DNA of 64,000 bases from JACVRW01 sp963814095 (GTDB lineage Bacteria; Actinomycetota; Thermoleophilia; Solirubrobacterales; Thermoleophilaceae), in contig CAWFBT010000027.1 in assembly GCA_963814095.1 (NCBI GenBank), positions 360,462 to 424,461 of the forward strand. Direction: 5' to 3'. The notes under the pieces were generated by a model. The model ran no database searches, had not been told where the DNA came from, and saw nothing but the letters and a program-made list of their open reading frames with translations. The position numbers and the translations under genes were made by a program. Below, piece after piece: positions 54,803-63,733 of the stretch (its first letter is position 1; every line of letters starts with the position of its first letter).

Positions 54803-55780
54803 TCACGGGCGCTCCCTCACCACCTCGCGCGCCGGCTTGTCGTCGCGCAGCCCCAGGAAGCGCGGATGTCGAAGCCGGCCGTCGCGGGTCCATTCGCTGA
54901 AGCCGATCTGTCCCACGAGCTCGGGTTTCACCCAGGTCACGTCGCGCTCGCGGATCTCGTCGGCGAACGGCGTGTCGTCGCGCCGCAAGGGCCGCAGTCG
55001 CTTGGCCAGATCGTGGAGCGTCGCCTGCGTGAAGCCGGTGCCCACCTTGCCGGCGTAGCGCAAGCGCCCGTCCTCGTAGTGCCCGAGCAGGAGCGCGCCG
55101 AGATCGGTGCGGCTGCCGCGCGGAGCGGTGTAGCCGCCGATCACGAGCTCCTGCTCGGCCGAGCACTTGAACTTCAGCCAGTCGCGTGAGCGCCCGTGCA
55201 CGTAGGGCGCCGCGGCGCGCTTGGCGATCAGGCCCTCCCAGCCCTTGCGGCAGGCCTCGCGGAACAGCGCCTCGCCGTCGCGGTTCCGGTGGGGCGTGAG
55301 CCGCACGGGACCGTGGAAGCCGAGCGCCCGTCGCAGCAGGGCCTTGCGCGAGCGGAGCGGCAGCGCGGTCACGTCCTGGCCCGCGAGCTGCAGCAGGTCG
55401 AACACGTAGTAGAAGACGGCCACCGGGCGCTCGCCGCGCTGCTGCAGCCGAGCGAAGCTCGTCTGGGCGCCGTCGAAGGCAACGACCTCGCCGTCGAGCA
55501 CGATCCGCTCGGCGTGATCCGCCTCGAGCGCCTCGACGACCTCGGCGAAGCGGGCGTTGAGACTGAGGTCGTTTCGCGACAGCAAGCGCACGTTGCGCTC
55601 GCCCTTGATCGCGATGCAGCGGATGCCGTCGAGCTTGCGCTCGTAGATCCAGTCCGGATCGGAGAAGCGCTCGTCGGTGAGCAGCGCCTTCATCGGCGCG
55701 ACCCGGTCCGGCAGCGGCGCGGGCTCGAGCAGCGCGCGCTCCTCGTCGGCGAGCCGGGCGAACGGGTCGGGTGCGCTCAT
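54803..55780 (-). CDS. ATP-dependent DNA ligase (LigD-ligase/LigC type)
   Basis: 325 residues. Adenylation Lys in YERKLDGIRC (motif I), LSRNDLSLN, motif III VFYYVFDLL, motif IV EGLIAKR, and motif V WLKFKC, followed by an OB fold (VIGGYTAPRGSRTDLGALLLGHY). The length fits a stand-alone ligase domain as in non-homologous end joining or LigC repair ligases. No Ku, polymerase or nuclease domain gene is nearby. Divergent from the Tat-exported oxidase. Confidence 0.92.
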   Translation of the reverse strand: MSAPDPFARLADEERALLEPAPLPDRVAPMKALLTDERFSDPDWIYERKLDGIRCIAIKGERNVRLLSRNDLSLNARFAEVVEALEADHAERIVLDGEVVAFDGAQTSFARLQQRGERPVAVFYYVFDLLQLAGQDVTALPLRSRKALLRRALGFHGPVRLTPHRNRDGEALFREACRKGWEGLIAKRAAAPYVHGRSRDWLKFKCSAEQELVIGGYTAPRGSRTDLGALLLGHYEDGRLRYAGKVGTGFTQATLHDLAKRLRPLRRDDTPFADEIRERDVTWVKPELVGQIGFSEWTRDGRLRHPRFLGLRDDKPAREVVRERP

Positions 55781-55792
55781 CGGCGGCGAACC

Positions 55793-55810
55793 ATCCCAGA
55801 ATCGTGGGAT
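55793..55810. promoter_or_regulatory. Dyad ATCCCA/TGGGAT in divergent promoter region
   Basis: ATCCCA (55793-55798), six bases, TGGGAT (55805-55810), between the ligase and oxidase starts. It has the size of a repressor or activator half-site pair. No match to a named operator is claimed. Confidence 0.3.
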
Positions 55811-55845
55811 TGGGGGATCCGCTTGGCTGCGCCACGCTTGGCGAC

Positions 55846-57294
55846 GTGATTACAACGAAAGGTCTCACCCGTCGCGACGCGCTCGCGAGTGTCACCGCCA
55901 CGGTGGCGCTCGCCAGCGGATCCATCCCTGCGCAGGCGGGGGGTCGCCCGTGTCGACCGCCCTCGCTCGACGGCGAGCTGCGCAGCGACCCCGCCGCCCG
56001 CAGGGCCGCCGCGGACGACTTCGGGCACATCGTCGAGCGCAGGCCGGAAGCGGTGCTCGTGCCGGCGTCGGCCGACGACGTCGCCGCCACGGTGCGCTGG
56101 GCCGCCCGCTGCGGGCGGAAGCTGGCCGCGCGAGGCCAGGGCCACTCGACCTTCGGCCGCTCGCAGGTCCGCGGTGGGATCGTCGCCGACATGTCGGAGC
56201 TGCGGAGGATCGGCCCGGTACGCGGCGACCGCGTTGTCGTCGAGGCCGGCGTGAGGTGGAGCGAGCTGCTTGCCCGAACCCTCGCGCGGGGAAAGACGCC
56301 GCCGGTCCTCACCGACTATCTCGAGCTGTCGGTCGGCGGCACGCTGGCGGTCGGCGGCGTCGGCGGCACCAGCATGAGCCTCGGCGTCCAGACGGACCAC
56401 GTGCTTCAGCTCGAGGTCGTTACCGGCGACGGCGAGCTCGTGACCTGCTCGGCCACCCGCAACTCGGATCTCTTCGACGCCGTGCGCGCCGGGCTCGGGC
56501 AGGTCGCCGTGATCATCCGCGCGACGCTCGGGCTGGTGGCGGCGCCGCGCTCGGTCCGGCGAATCCAGCTCTTCTACCCCGATCTGGAGACGATGCTGGC
56601 CGACGGGCGCCTGCTGGCCGGCGCGGGCAGGTTCGACGCCGTCCAGGGCGCGATCCTCGCGCCGCCCAGCGGCGGCCGCGTCTTCCGGCTCGACGCGGCG
56701 CGCTTCTTCGGCGATCCGCCGCCGGACGACGCCGCGCTGCTCGCCGGGCTCTCCGACGACCCGGCGCGACGCACGGCGGCGAGCCTCCCCTACCTCGACT
56801 ACCTGCGCCGGCTCGCGCCGCTCGAGGCCGCCCTGCGGGAGAACGGCCAGTGGTCCTTCCCGCACCCGTGGCTCACCACCTTCGTCGGCGATGCCCGGGT
56901 CGAGCGCGTCGTCGCCGCGGAGCTCGACCGCCTCGACCCGCCCGCCGATCTCGGCCCGTTCGGCCAGGTCGTGGTCTCTCCGATCGGCCGCGCCGGCATC
57001 GGGACCCCGCTCCTGCGCATGCCCGCCGGCGCGCTCTCCTGGGCGTTCAACCTGATCCGCATCCCGGCGACCGCCGACCGCGGTGAGGCGAGGAGGCTCG
57101 TCAAGGCAAACCGGGCGACGTACAAGCGGGTCACCGACGCCGGCGGCGTCCTCTACCCGGTGAGCGCGTTCCCGCTCTCGGCGAGCGGCTGGCGGCGCCA
57201 CTTCGGGCAATCCTTTGCGGCGCTCGCGCGCGCCAAGCGCCGCCACGACCCGAGCCACACGCTCACTCCCGGATACGAGGTCTTCCAGGAGTGA
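55846..57294 (+). CDS. Tat-exported FAD-dependent oxidase, cytokinin dehydrogenase-like
   Basis: 482 residues from GTG 55846. The N-terminus KGLTRRDALASVTATVALASG is a twin-arginine signal. The FAD_binding_4 domain has VPASADDVAATVRWA and RGQGHSTFGRSQ; in plant cytokinin dehydrogenases the His of GHS binds FAD covalently. LSVGGTLAVGGVGGTS and QTDHVLQLEVVTGDG follow. The C-terminus lacks the BBE YxN motif. It oxidises an amine or alcohol outside the membrane. The ATG at 55771 is in frame but lies inside the divergent ligase gene. Confidence 0.88.
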   Translation: MITTKGLTRRDALASVTATVALASGSIPAQAGGRPCRPPSLDGELRSDPAARRAAADDFGHIVERRPEAVLVPASADDVAATVRWAARCGRKLAARGQGHSTFGRSQVRGGIVADMSELRRIGPVRGDRVVVEAGVRWSELLARTLARGKTPPVLTDYLELSVGGTLAVGGVGGTSMSLGVQTDHVLQLEVVTGDGELVTCSATRNSDLFDAVRAGLGQVAVIIRATLGLVAAPRSVRRIQLFYPDLETMLADGRLLAGAGRFDAVQGAILAPPSGGRVFRLDAARFFGDPPPDDAALLAGLSDDPARRTAASLPYLDYLRRLAPLEAALRENGQWSFPHPWLTTFVGDARVERVVAAELDRLDPPADLGPFGQVVVSPIGRAGIGTPLLRMPAGALSWAFNLIRIPATADRGEARRLVKANRATYKRVTDAGGVLYPVSAFPLSASGWRRHFGQSFAALARAKRRHDPSHTLTPGYEVFQE

Positions 57295-57298
57295 GCCG

Positions 57299-57736
57299 TC
57301 AGCCGTAGTACCCGGCCACCGGGATCTGCGCCTCGTCATGCAGCGCGGGCCCGTGGTAGGCAGCCTCCCCTGCGTCGGGCGCGACCGCGCCGGCGGGCTT
57401 GAGCGCGCCGAGCTGTTCAGTAGACAGCGCGAACACCACACGCCCGAGGCCGGCACGCGCGATCACGTTCGCGCACATCCCGCACGGCTGGCAGCTCGTG
57501 TAGAGCGTCGTGGCTCGCGCGGTCTCGGCGTCGAGCTCGCGCGCCGCCCAGCGGGCGAGCTTGAGCTCCGGGTGCGCGGTCACGTCGCGATCGGTCAGGA
57601 CCGTGTTGTGATCCTCCCCGAGCACGGCGCCATCCGGCCCGACGAGCAGCGACCCGAATGGTTGCTCCCCCGAGTCGCGAGCGAGCTGCGCGAGCGCGAT
57701 GGCGCGCCGCAGGTGGGTCTCGTCCGTCTCGTTCAT
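57299..57736 (-). CDS. Nucleoside/nucleobase deaminase (CDA superfamily)
   Basis: 145 residues. Zinc site His-Pro-Glu (TAHPELKL) where the usual triad is HAE, and PCGMC for the two Cys. QPFGSLLVGPDG and NTVLTDRDVTAHPE match guanine/cytosine deaminase-like enzymes. Substrate not decidable. It lies 34 bases downstream of the PhzF gene on the same strand. Confidence 0.88.
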   Translation of the reverse strand: MNETDETHLRRAIALAQLARDSGEQPFGSLLVGPDGAVLGEDHNTVLTDRDVTAHPELKLARWAARELDAETARATTLYTSCQPCGMCANVIARAGLGRVVFALSTEQLGALKPAGAVAPDAGEAAYHGPALHDEAQIPVAGYYG

Positions 57737-57770
57737 GGCTCCATCATCCTCGGCGCCCGGTGCGAGGTCG

Positions 57771-58661
57771 TCATAGCGTCAAGGTTCCCTCGGCGATCAC
57801 GATGGCGGCGCCGGCGATCTGTACCCGGTCGCGGTCGACTTCGACTCGGATGCGGCTCGGGCGGCCGATCGCGTGCCCCTGCTCGACGAGGAGTGGCGTG
57901 CCGGACGGCGCTATGCCCTCCGCCACCAGCCGGCTGACCAGCGGACCGGCGGCGCTGCCGGTCGCGGGGTCCTCCCAGATGCCGACCGTCGGATTGAAGA
58001 AGCGGGTGTGCGCAATCGCCTCGGGGCTGACGGGGTCGAGGCTGTAGACGTAGCAGCCCTGACCGCCGACGTCCGCGAGCGCCGCCCGCAGCCGCGCCGA
58101 GTCGGGGGTGGCGCGCGCGATGACCTCGCGGTCGCGCAGCGGGACCATCAGGTGCGCGGCGCCGGTCGACACGACCTGCGCCTCGCCCGCGAGATCTGCG
58201 CGTTCCAGGCCAAGTGCGGCGGCGAGCTCGCCGGGGTCCTCGACGATGCCCAGGAACTGCGGCGGAGCCTGCTCCATTGCGATCGCATCCGGCTCGCCGT
58301 TCCGGCCCAGCACCTGCACGGGCAGCACGCGGTCGCCGATTTCCTGTGCCACGGCAGCGCGGCCCTCGCCGTCCAGCTCGACCCTGCCGGCGGTGGCCAG
58401 CCACCACCACGCGCCGAGCGCGTTGTGGCCGGCCCCAACTACCTCGTCGCCCGGCGGCGTGAAGGACCTCAGACGCCAGGTCGCGCCCTTGCGGCGCGGT
58501 GGGAGGATGAACGTCGTCTCCGATTGGTTGAACTCGCGGGCGACGAGCCGCATCACGTCGTCGGAGAGCGACTCGGCGTCGGCGACGACCGCGAGCGGGT
58601 TTCCCGTCAGCGGTCTCTCGGCGAAAACGTCGACGAGGTAGAAGGGGACAGAGTCGATCAA
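57771..58661 (-). CDS. PhzF-family isomerase/epimerase
   Basis: 296 residues. VDVFAERPLTGNPLAVV at the start, the catalytic Glu in FNQSETTFIL, and DPATGSAAGPLVSRL near the end are the PhzF diaminopimelate-epimerase-like fold. Members isomerise phenazine precursors, but most, as here without phenazine genes, have unknown substrates. The start is TTG 58661, with TAGATC seven bases upstream as a poor -10. Confidence 0.9.
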   Translation of the reverse strand: MIDSVPFYLVDVFAERPLTGNPLAVVADAESLSDDVMRLVAREFNQSETTFILPPRRKGATWRLRSFTPPGDEVVGAGHNALGAWWWLATAGRVELDGEGRAAVAQEIGDRVLPVQVLGRNGEPDAIAMEQAPPQFLGIVEDPGELAAALGLERADLAGEAQVVSTGAAHLMVPLRDREVIARATPDSARLRAALADVGGQGCYVYSLDPVSPEAIAHTRFFNPTVGIWEDPATGSAAGPLVSRLVAEGIAPSGTPLLVEQGHAIGRPSRIRVEVDRDRVQIAGAAIVIAEGTLTL

Positions 58662-58765
58662 GGCTCAGGATCTAGCGTAGGCAGTGCGGGCTGCCCGGCG
58701 GCCTCCGGCGGTTCCTGCGCGTAGCTCATCCGGGGATGGTGGTCGCGCGGGCCGGGCCCCTCAAT

Positions 58766-58779
58766 CCCAGGATCCTGGG
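58766..58779. promoter_or_regulatory. 14-bp perfect palindrome upstream of cupin gene
   Basis: CCCAGGATCCTGGG is self-complementary and ends four bases before the TAGTCT -10 element, so it overlaps the -35 region as an operator would. Confidence 0.4.
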
Positions 58780-58783
58780 TCTC

Positions 58784-58789
58784 TAGTCT
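58784..58789 (+). promoter_or_regulatory. Candidate -10 box (TAGTCT), leaderless
   Basis: Eight bases separate TAGTCT from ATG 58798. No Shine-Dalgarno. Confidence 0.4.
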
Positions 58790-58797
58790 CGCCCGAC

Positions 58798-59190
58798 ATG
58801 CCCAGCTACAGCCACATCAACCTGCTCGACCTCGAAGACTCGTCCCCGGCCGGGATCGAAGCCATCGAGGGCCGCTTCGCCCGCAAGCACCTGGACTCGC
58901 GCGACCTCGGCGTCAGCCTGTGGCGCTATGCGCCCGGCTTCAAGGCCGAAGGCGGTCATCGGCACCGCGAGCAGGAGGAGGCCTACGTGGTCGTCGCGGG
59001 CTCGGGCCGAATCCTGCTGGACGACGAGGTCCTGGAGCTGGGGCAGTGGGACGTCGTCCGCGTCGCTCCGGAGGTCGTGCGCGCATTCTGGGCGGGACCC
59101 GAGGGACTCGAGATCGTGGCCGTCGGCGGCCCCAAGCCCGAGGGCGGCGACGGCGAGCAGACGGAGATCAGCTGGCCCAGCCAGGCCTGA
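58798..59190 (+). CDS. Small cupin protein
   Basis: 130 residues, single cupin: HRHREQEEAYVVVAGSGRILLDDE (motif 1) and WDVVRVAPEVVRAFWAG (motif 2, where the usual His is Arg/Ala-like, so metal binding may rest on motif 1 only). The C-terminus is Gly/Glu rich. It has its own apparent promoter and operator. Function unknown. Confidence 0.85.
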   Translation: MPSYSHINLLDLEDSSPAGIEAIEGRFARKHLDSRDLGVSLWRYAPGFKAEGGHRHREQEEAYVVVAGSGRILLDDEVLELGQWDVVRVAPEVVRAFWAGPEGLEIVAVGGPKPEGGDGEQTEISWPSQA

Positions 59191-59242
59191 GCCGCCGCGA
59201 GCCGCAGGGCTCTGTCGGCAGCATCCGAGACGATGGGTCGTG

Positions 59243-60568
59243 ATGGAGGGCCCGATGGAGCTGCAGGTCGTACGTCCCGGACGGGGCGGGGCGCGCGTGG
59301 TGCGCATCCGAACCTGGCTCGCGGGAGCGATGTGGTTCCCGGTGGTCGTCGCGAACCTGCTCGCGATCGCCCTCGGAATCACGCTTCCGCTCCTGGACGA
59401 CATCCTGGGCGACGAGCCGGCGCTGCCGATCAGCCTCTCAGCCGTCGAGCAGATCCTCGGTGCGCTCGTGGCGGGCATGATCACCTTCACCGGCATCGTG
59501 TTCTCGGCGGTCCTGGTCGCCGCCCAGCTTCAGACGAGCGCGTACTCGCCCCGTCTCGCGGCCCGGCTGCGGCGAGACCCGGTCGTCATCGTAGGACTCG
59601 CGCTTCCGACGGCCACGGCGAGCTACGCGATGTTCGCCCTCGGGTCGATTGGACGTCAGGCCACCGAATCGGGCGACGAGATCGCGTCTGCCCTGACGCT
59701 GGGCGTGGCGCTGCTGCTCGCGGTCGCAACGTTCGCCGGCTTCATCGCACTGGTCCAGCGAGCGCTCGACAGCACCCAGATAGGCGGGATCTTCCGGGCG
59801 ATCGTGCGCCGGACTCACCACGTGATCGGCGATATCCATCCCGTCAGCGCGGAGACGGCCCAGCTGGCGCACCAGGCCGAGGAGGCCCTGCCGGTGCTAG
59901 AGATCACCCACCCGGGCCCGCCCGGCGTGCTCGCCTCGATCGATCGGGCGGCGCTGGTCAAACTGGCGCGACGCAGCGGCGCATTCGTCGACGTCGTGCC
60001 GATGGTCGGCCAGTACATCTCTCCGGGCACCGTCGTCCTCTCGCTGCGGGGGGCGGAGGAGGAGCCGGCGCGCGATCTCACGCGCCGCGTCCTGGTGCTC
60101 GCCCGGCAGCGCACGATCGACCAGGATCCCGCCTTCGGAATCCGCATGCTGGTCGACGTCGCAATCCGGGCGCTCTCTCAGGCGATCAACGATCCCACCA
60201 CAGCCGTGCAGGCCCTTGACCGGATAGAGGCCCTCTTGGTCGAGCTCTACCGCCGTCGTCCGGGCCCGACGATCGTCGCCGACGCCGACGGCGAGCCCCG
60301 GGGTCTCGTCCCCGCCCCCACCTGGGAGCAGTACGCCGACCTGGCGCTGACCGAGATCCGCCGCTACGGCGCGGACGCGATACAGGTGGTGCGTCGCCTG
60401 CACGCCCTATACGAGCACCTGCTGGAGATCGTCGAAGGGCCTGCTCGCGACCGCGTCGAGCTCGAGCGGCGCCTGCTCGACGCGGGGCTCGCGCAGCGAT
60501 TCCCCGACAGCTGGGAGCGGGAGCTCGCCAGCCGCCCGGACCGGCTTGGTCTCGGCAGCGCGGGATGA
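59243..60568 (+). CDS. DUF2254 membrane protein
   Basis: 441 residues. Four membrane helices in the first 190 (WLAGAMWFPVVVANLLAIALG, ILGALVAGMITFTGIVFSAVLV, VGLALPTATASYAMFALG and LGVALLLAVATFAGFIALV), then a soluble domain with AQLQTSAYSPRL, DIHPVSAE, VDVAIRALSQAINDPTTAVQALDRIE. These are hallmarks of DUF2254, whose role is unknown. A GTG at 59240 is an alternative start. Confidence 0.88.
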   Translation: MEGPMELQVVRPGRGGARVVRIRTWLAGAMWFPVVVANLLAIALGITLPLLDDILGDEPALPISLSAVEQILGALVAGMITFTGIVFSAVLVAAQLQTSAYSPRLAARLRRDPVVIVGLALPTATASYAMFALGSIGRQATESGDEIASALTLGVALLLAVATFAGFIALVQRALDSTQIGGIFRAIVRRTHHVIGDIHPVSAETAQLAHQAEEALPVLEITHPGPPGVLASIDRAALVKLARRSGAFVDVVPMVGQYISPGTVVLSLRGAEEEPARDLTRRVLVLARQRTIDQDPAFGIRMLVDVAIRALSQAINDPTTAVQALDRIEALLVELYRRRPGPTIVADADGEPRGLVPAPTWEQYADLALTEIRRYGADAIQVVRRLHALYEHLLEIVEGPARDRVELERRLLDAGLAQRFPDSWERELASRPDRLGLGSAG

Positions 60569-60584
60569 GACGCGCCCCGGTCAC

Positions 60585-60611
60585 CACCCAGGAGCAGATC
60601 CACCCTGGGTG
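60585..60611 (+). terminator. Weak hairpin after DUF2254 gene
   Basis: CACCCAG (60585-60591) and CTGGGTG (60605-60611) form a 7-bp stem 16 bases after the stop. No T tract. Confidence 0.3.
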
Positions 60612-60634
60612 AGATGCAGAGGCCCGCGGGCGCG

Positions 60635-60652
60635 GTGTGAACGAGTTCACAC
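60635..60652. promoter_or_regulatory. Perfect CRP/FNR-family binding site
   Basis: GTGTGAACGAGTTCACAC is a perfect inverted repeat with a two-base centre and contains TGTGA-N6-TCACA, the consensus of CRP and of actinobacterial GlxR/Crp regulators. It ends 11 bases before ATG 60664. Confidence 0.65.
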
Positions 60653-60663
60653 ATGGCTGACGC

Positions 60664-62810
60664 ATGCTGGCGCACCATCGGTGGATGGTCGATCAGTCAC
60701 TCGTCAAGTCCGGCTTCGATACCGAAGTCCTGCTTGGACCGCGCTACCTGACCTACCTGCTGCTGAGCTCGGTGGAGACCGGCAGCCTGCCGTTGCGGTT
60801 CTTCGTGAACAACCCGAACCTCGAGGTTCGCCTTCGCCCGCCGGAGGACTACCGGCGCCTCTACGAGCCGCATCCCGACGCCGAGCCGCTGCCGGCTTCC
60901 GTCTCCTCCGGCGCGTTCGGGACGGAGATCCTGTTCGACCACCCGCGTGCCGCCGACCTGCGCGTGCGCATGATCGCGGACGTGATCGCAGACGCCAGCG
61001 GCGATCAGCTCCCGGAGCAGTTCATCGACCTCTTCATGACGCTCAGGCTCGAGACGACGGTCGAGGACGGCGTGCCGAGGCAACCGCGGCTCCTGATCGA
61101 GGTGGTCCAGCTGGAGCTGGACACGCTCCTGGCCGGCGCGCTCGCCCTGGAAGACAAGGGGCCGGACGACATCCTGCCCGACGTGCAGCAGGTGGTCGAC
61201 CGTGAGATCGGGCTCGGGGTCGCCGGCGAGGACGAGCGGCTGCAGCGCATCGAGATGCAGACGCTCGCCGCCAGCGGCGACCATCCGGACGCGCTCGGTG
61301 TCTACCTGAACCTGCGGCTGCGCAACGGGCCCGACGACGACGAGTTCCTCGAAGACCGGGGCGAGCTCGCAGACGCGGAAAACTTCCTGCCGCCCGGCGA
61401 GGACCTCGCCTTCGGTTTGCCGGGCTCGCTCTACCCGAAGCTTGGCGCCGACGCGAGGTTCCGCATGGCGGAGGAGACCTCACCGGGCAGCGGCGAGTTT
61501 CGCTTTCCGCTCCGCGAGGACGCGTCCGATCCGGACAGCGAGATCAGGGCGCGGATCAAGGACATCTCCGTGTCGGCGCTCGGACGGAGACGCGCTCCGG
61601 ATCGAGGTCCACGGGGAGGCCTTCCTCAACAACCTGCCTGATCCCGACTTCCGCTTCAGGTTCGACATCAAGCCGGAGATCGAGGACGGCCTGCTCACGC
61701 TGCCCGCCGGCCGAGCACGACCTCGACGTCGACCTGTTCGGCGAGTTCCTGATCGCGATCGTCATCGGCGGGCTGGTCGCGGGACTCGGCGGCGCCGGCT
61801 TCATGGCGCTGGTCCTACTAGGGGTCGAGGAGCTGCTCGCCGAGCCGCTGTTGCTGAAGAGGGTGTCCAAGCAGGCGGACGACGCGCTCGAGGACGCGAA
61901 CTTCCTCGAGTCGCTGCCGCACCGGGTCACGGCCGAGCGCCGCCACTGGGACGCGCTATACGCGACGAAGCACGAGGTCGTCGCTCTCATGGAGGCGATC
62001 CAGATCACGGACGAGGGCATCGCGTTCTCGGGCAGGGCGGCGCTCGACAAGGAGCCGGACCCGATCGCGGATGCCGTGATCCGCACCGAGGCGCGGGCCG
62101 ACGACGAGACGATCAGCGAGCTCTGGTACCGCGTCCCTGACATCTTCGAGTTCCAGGCCGACTTCTTCGACGTCTTCCCCGCCACGGATCGCCGCGCCTT
62201 CGAGCGCGTCGTGGGCGACGACGAGTCCGACCTCGTTCGCCTCACGCTCGATCAGGTCCGCGACCGGATCGAAGAGTCGCGGCTCCGCAAGCAGATCGGC
62301 TACGTGCCGCAGGAGATCTTCGTCGAGGACAACCAGATCCGTCTGATGCGCTGCATCAGCGACACGGAGATCGCGGAGGAGCGACGCCCGCTGCTCGAGG
62401 ACTTCCGTGAGCGGACTCGCGCCGAGATCCTCGCCGAGCAGGGCGACGAGCTGCGCGAGCAGATCCGCGACGAGCTCGAGCAGGAGAACGGTGAGCCGCC
62501 GACGGACGAGCAGGTGGAGGAGGAGCTCGAGGAGCGCCTCGACGACCTCGTGGCGATCGCCGAGGAGACGTTCAGCGAAGAGGAACTGCCGCAGCTGCTC
62601 GACGAGGCGATTCAACCGCTCCTGCGCTTCGACCTCGACGCCCCCGAGTTCGCGGCGCTCGAGGACGAGGACATCCTGGCGATCCTTGGCTACCAGCGCA
62701 TCCGCCGCCCGGCCGCCGGCGGCTTCACCGTCTACTACCGCGACCGGCCTGGCGACGGCCGCAGCGACAACCTCCTGTCGCTGCCCCGCTACCAGCCCAC
62801 CGAGGCGTAG
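60664..62810 (+). CDS. Unknown large membrane protein, two frame breaks
   Basis: About 715 residues when joined; I do not recognise it. Residues 1-310 look like a beta-rich soluble domain (LLGPRYLTYLLLSSVETGSLPLRF, then LTVYLNLRLRNGPDDDEF-like strands, then VHGEAFLNNLPDPDFRFRFDI). One membrane helix follows (FLIAIVIGGLVAGLGGAGFMALVLLG), then about 330 residues of charged helix, very Glu-rich (REQIRDELEQENGEPPTDEQ). Breaks near 61588 and 61715 are single-base. A CRP-type site sits just upstream. No homologue in the window. Confidence 0.7.
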
Positions 62811-62840
62811 CGGCGCGCCGGGCCGTTCTGCAGACGGGTT

Positions 62841-63722
62841 CTATCGGCCCACCGACTCGGCCCAGCGGCGCATCGCATAGCGGAACCAGCCGTCGCCGTA
62901 CGGCGCGTAGATCCTGACGGGCACTCCCCGGGCCGCGATGGCTCTCGCGTCAGCGCTGCGCACCCCGAGCAGCATCTCGACGCCGAGGCTCGGCAGGGCA
63001 CGCAGGAGTGCCTCCCGCAGAACGGCGTCGTGGGTGGCGATGGCGAGCTCTGCGCCGTTTGCGTGCAGCTCGTGGGCGAGCTCGAGGAAGGCCAGGGCGG
63101 TAGGTTCACCCTGCGGGCGCGCGACCTGGGGGTCCTCCGCGTAGGCGCCCTTGACGAGACGGATCGGCACCGCGTTCTCGGCAAGCGCCCGGGCGTCCGC
63201 CCGGCTGCGCTTGAGGTTCGCCTGGATCGTTGCCGACACCGCGCCGCCCCGGCGGGCCACGGCCGAGACCGCCGCCAGGATGCGGTCGGCGCGGCGCTCC
63301 TGCTCTGCTCCGACTTGGATGCGCCGGCCCGCCGGAAGCGCAGAGGCGATCCGCTCGAGGCGTTGCGTGACAGCGTCTCCGGGCTGGTCGAGGCCGATGT
63401 GCGAGAGATCGATCGACAGGAACGTGTTGTCGGGGGCCCGCTCGAGCGTTTCCGCGAGGGCGACGTAGTGGTCGGTGATGCGCTCCGCCTCGATCGGATC
63501 TGAGATGTTCTCGCCGAAGAAGTCGATCGAACTCGCGAGGCCCGCCGCGGCGAGGCGGTGCGCGCAGGCAATCGCATCCTCAGTGCGCGTCCCGGCGACG
63601 TAGCCCCTGGCCAGCCTGTAGGCGCCCCTCTCCCCACCGGGGACGGCGCGCACCCCGCGCTCCAATCCCGGATTCGTCGCGATCGCGGACAGGACACGCC
63701 GAGTGGTCAAAGCAACGGACAC
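62841..63722 (-). CDS. putB: Proline dehydrogenase
   Basis: 293-residue FAD TIM-barrel of the short monofunctional type. SSIDFFGENISD, SIDLSHIG, ATIQANLKRSRAD, the substrate/FAD motif PIRLVKGAYAE and the C-terminal IYAPYGDGWFRYAMRRWAE are all diagnostic. It oxidises proline to pyrroline-5-carboxylate. The next enzyme is probably encoded at 31614-33155. The start is GTG 63722; it follows the partial gene upstream by 11 bases. Confidence 0.93.
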   Translation of the reverse strand: MSVALTTRRVLSAIATNPGLERGVRAVPGGERGAYRLARGYVAGTRTEDAIACAHRLAAAGLASSIDFFGENISDPIEAERITDHYVALAETLERAPDNTFLSIDLSHIGLDQPGDAVTQRLERIASALPAGRRIQVGAEQERRADRILAAVSAVARRGGAVSATIQANLKRSRADARALAENAVPIRLVKGAYAEDPQVARPQGEPTALAFLELAHELHANGAELAIATHDAVLREALLRALPSLGVEMLLGVRSADARAIAARGVPVRIYAPYGDGWFRYAMRRWAESVGR

Positions 63723-63733
63723 GCGGCGGCTGG

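Noticed and set aside
54711..54803. Possible 30-residue gene after the DNA ligase
   Set aside because: Ser/Arg-rich, poor codon bias and fully overlapping a perfect hairpin.
60635..60652. LexA box reading of GTGTGAACGAGTTCACAC
   Set aside because: Actinobacterial LexA boxes read TCGAAC-N4-GTTCGA; the half-sites here fit CRP-type regulators better.
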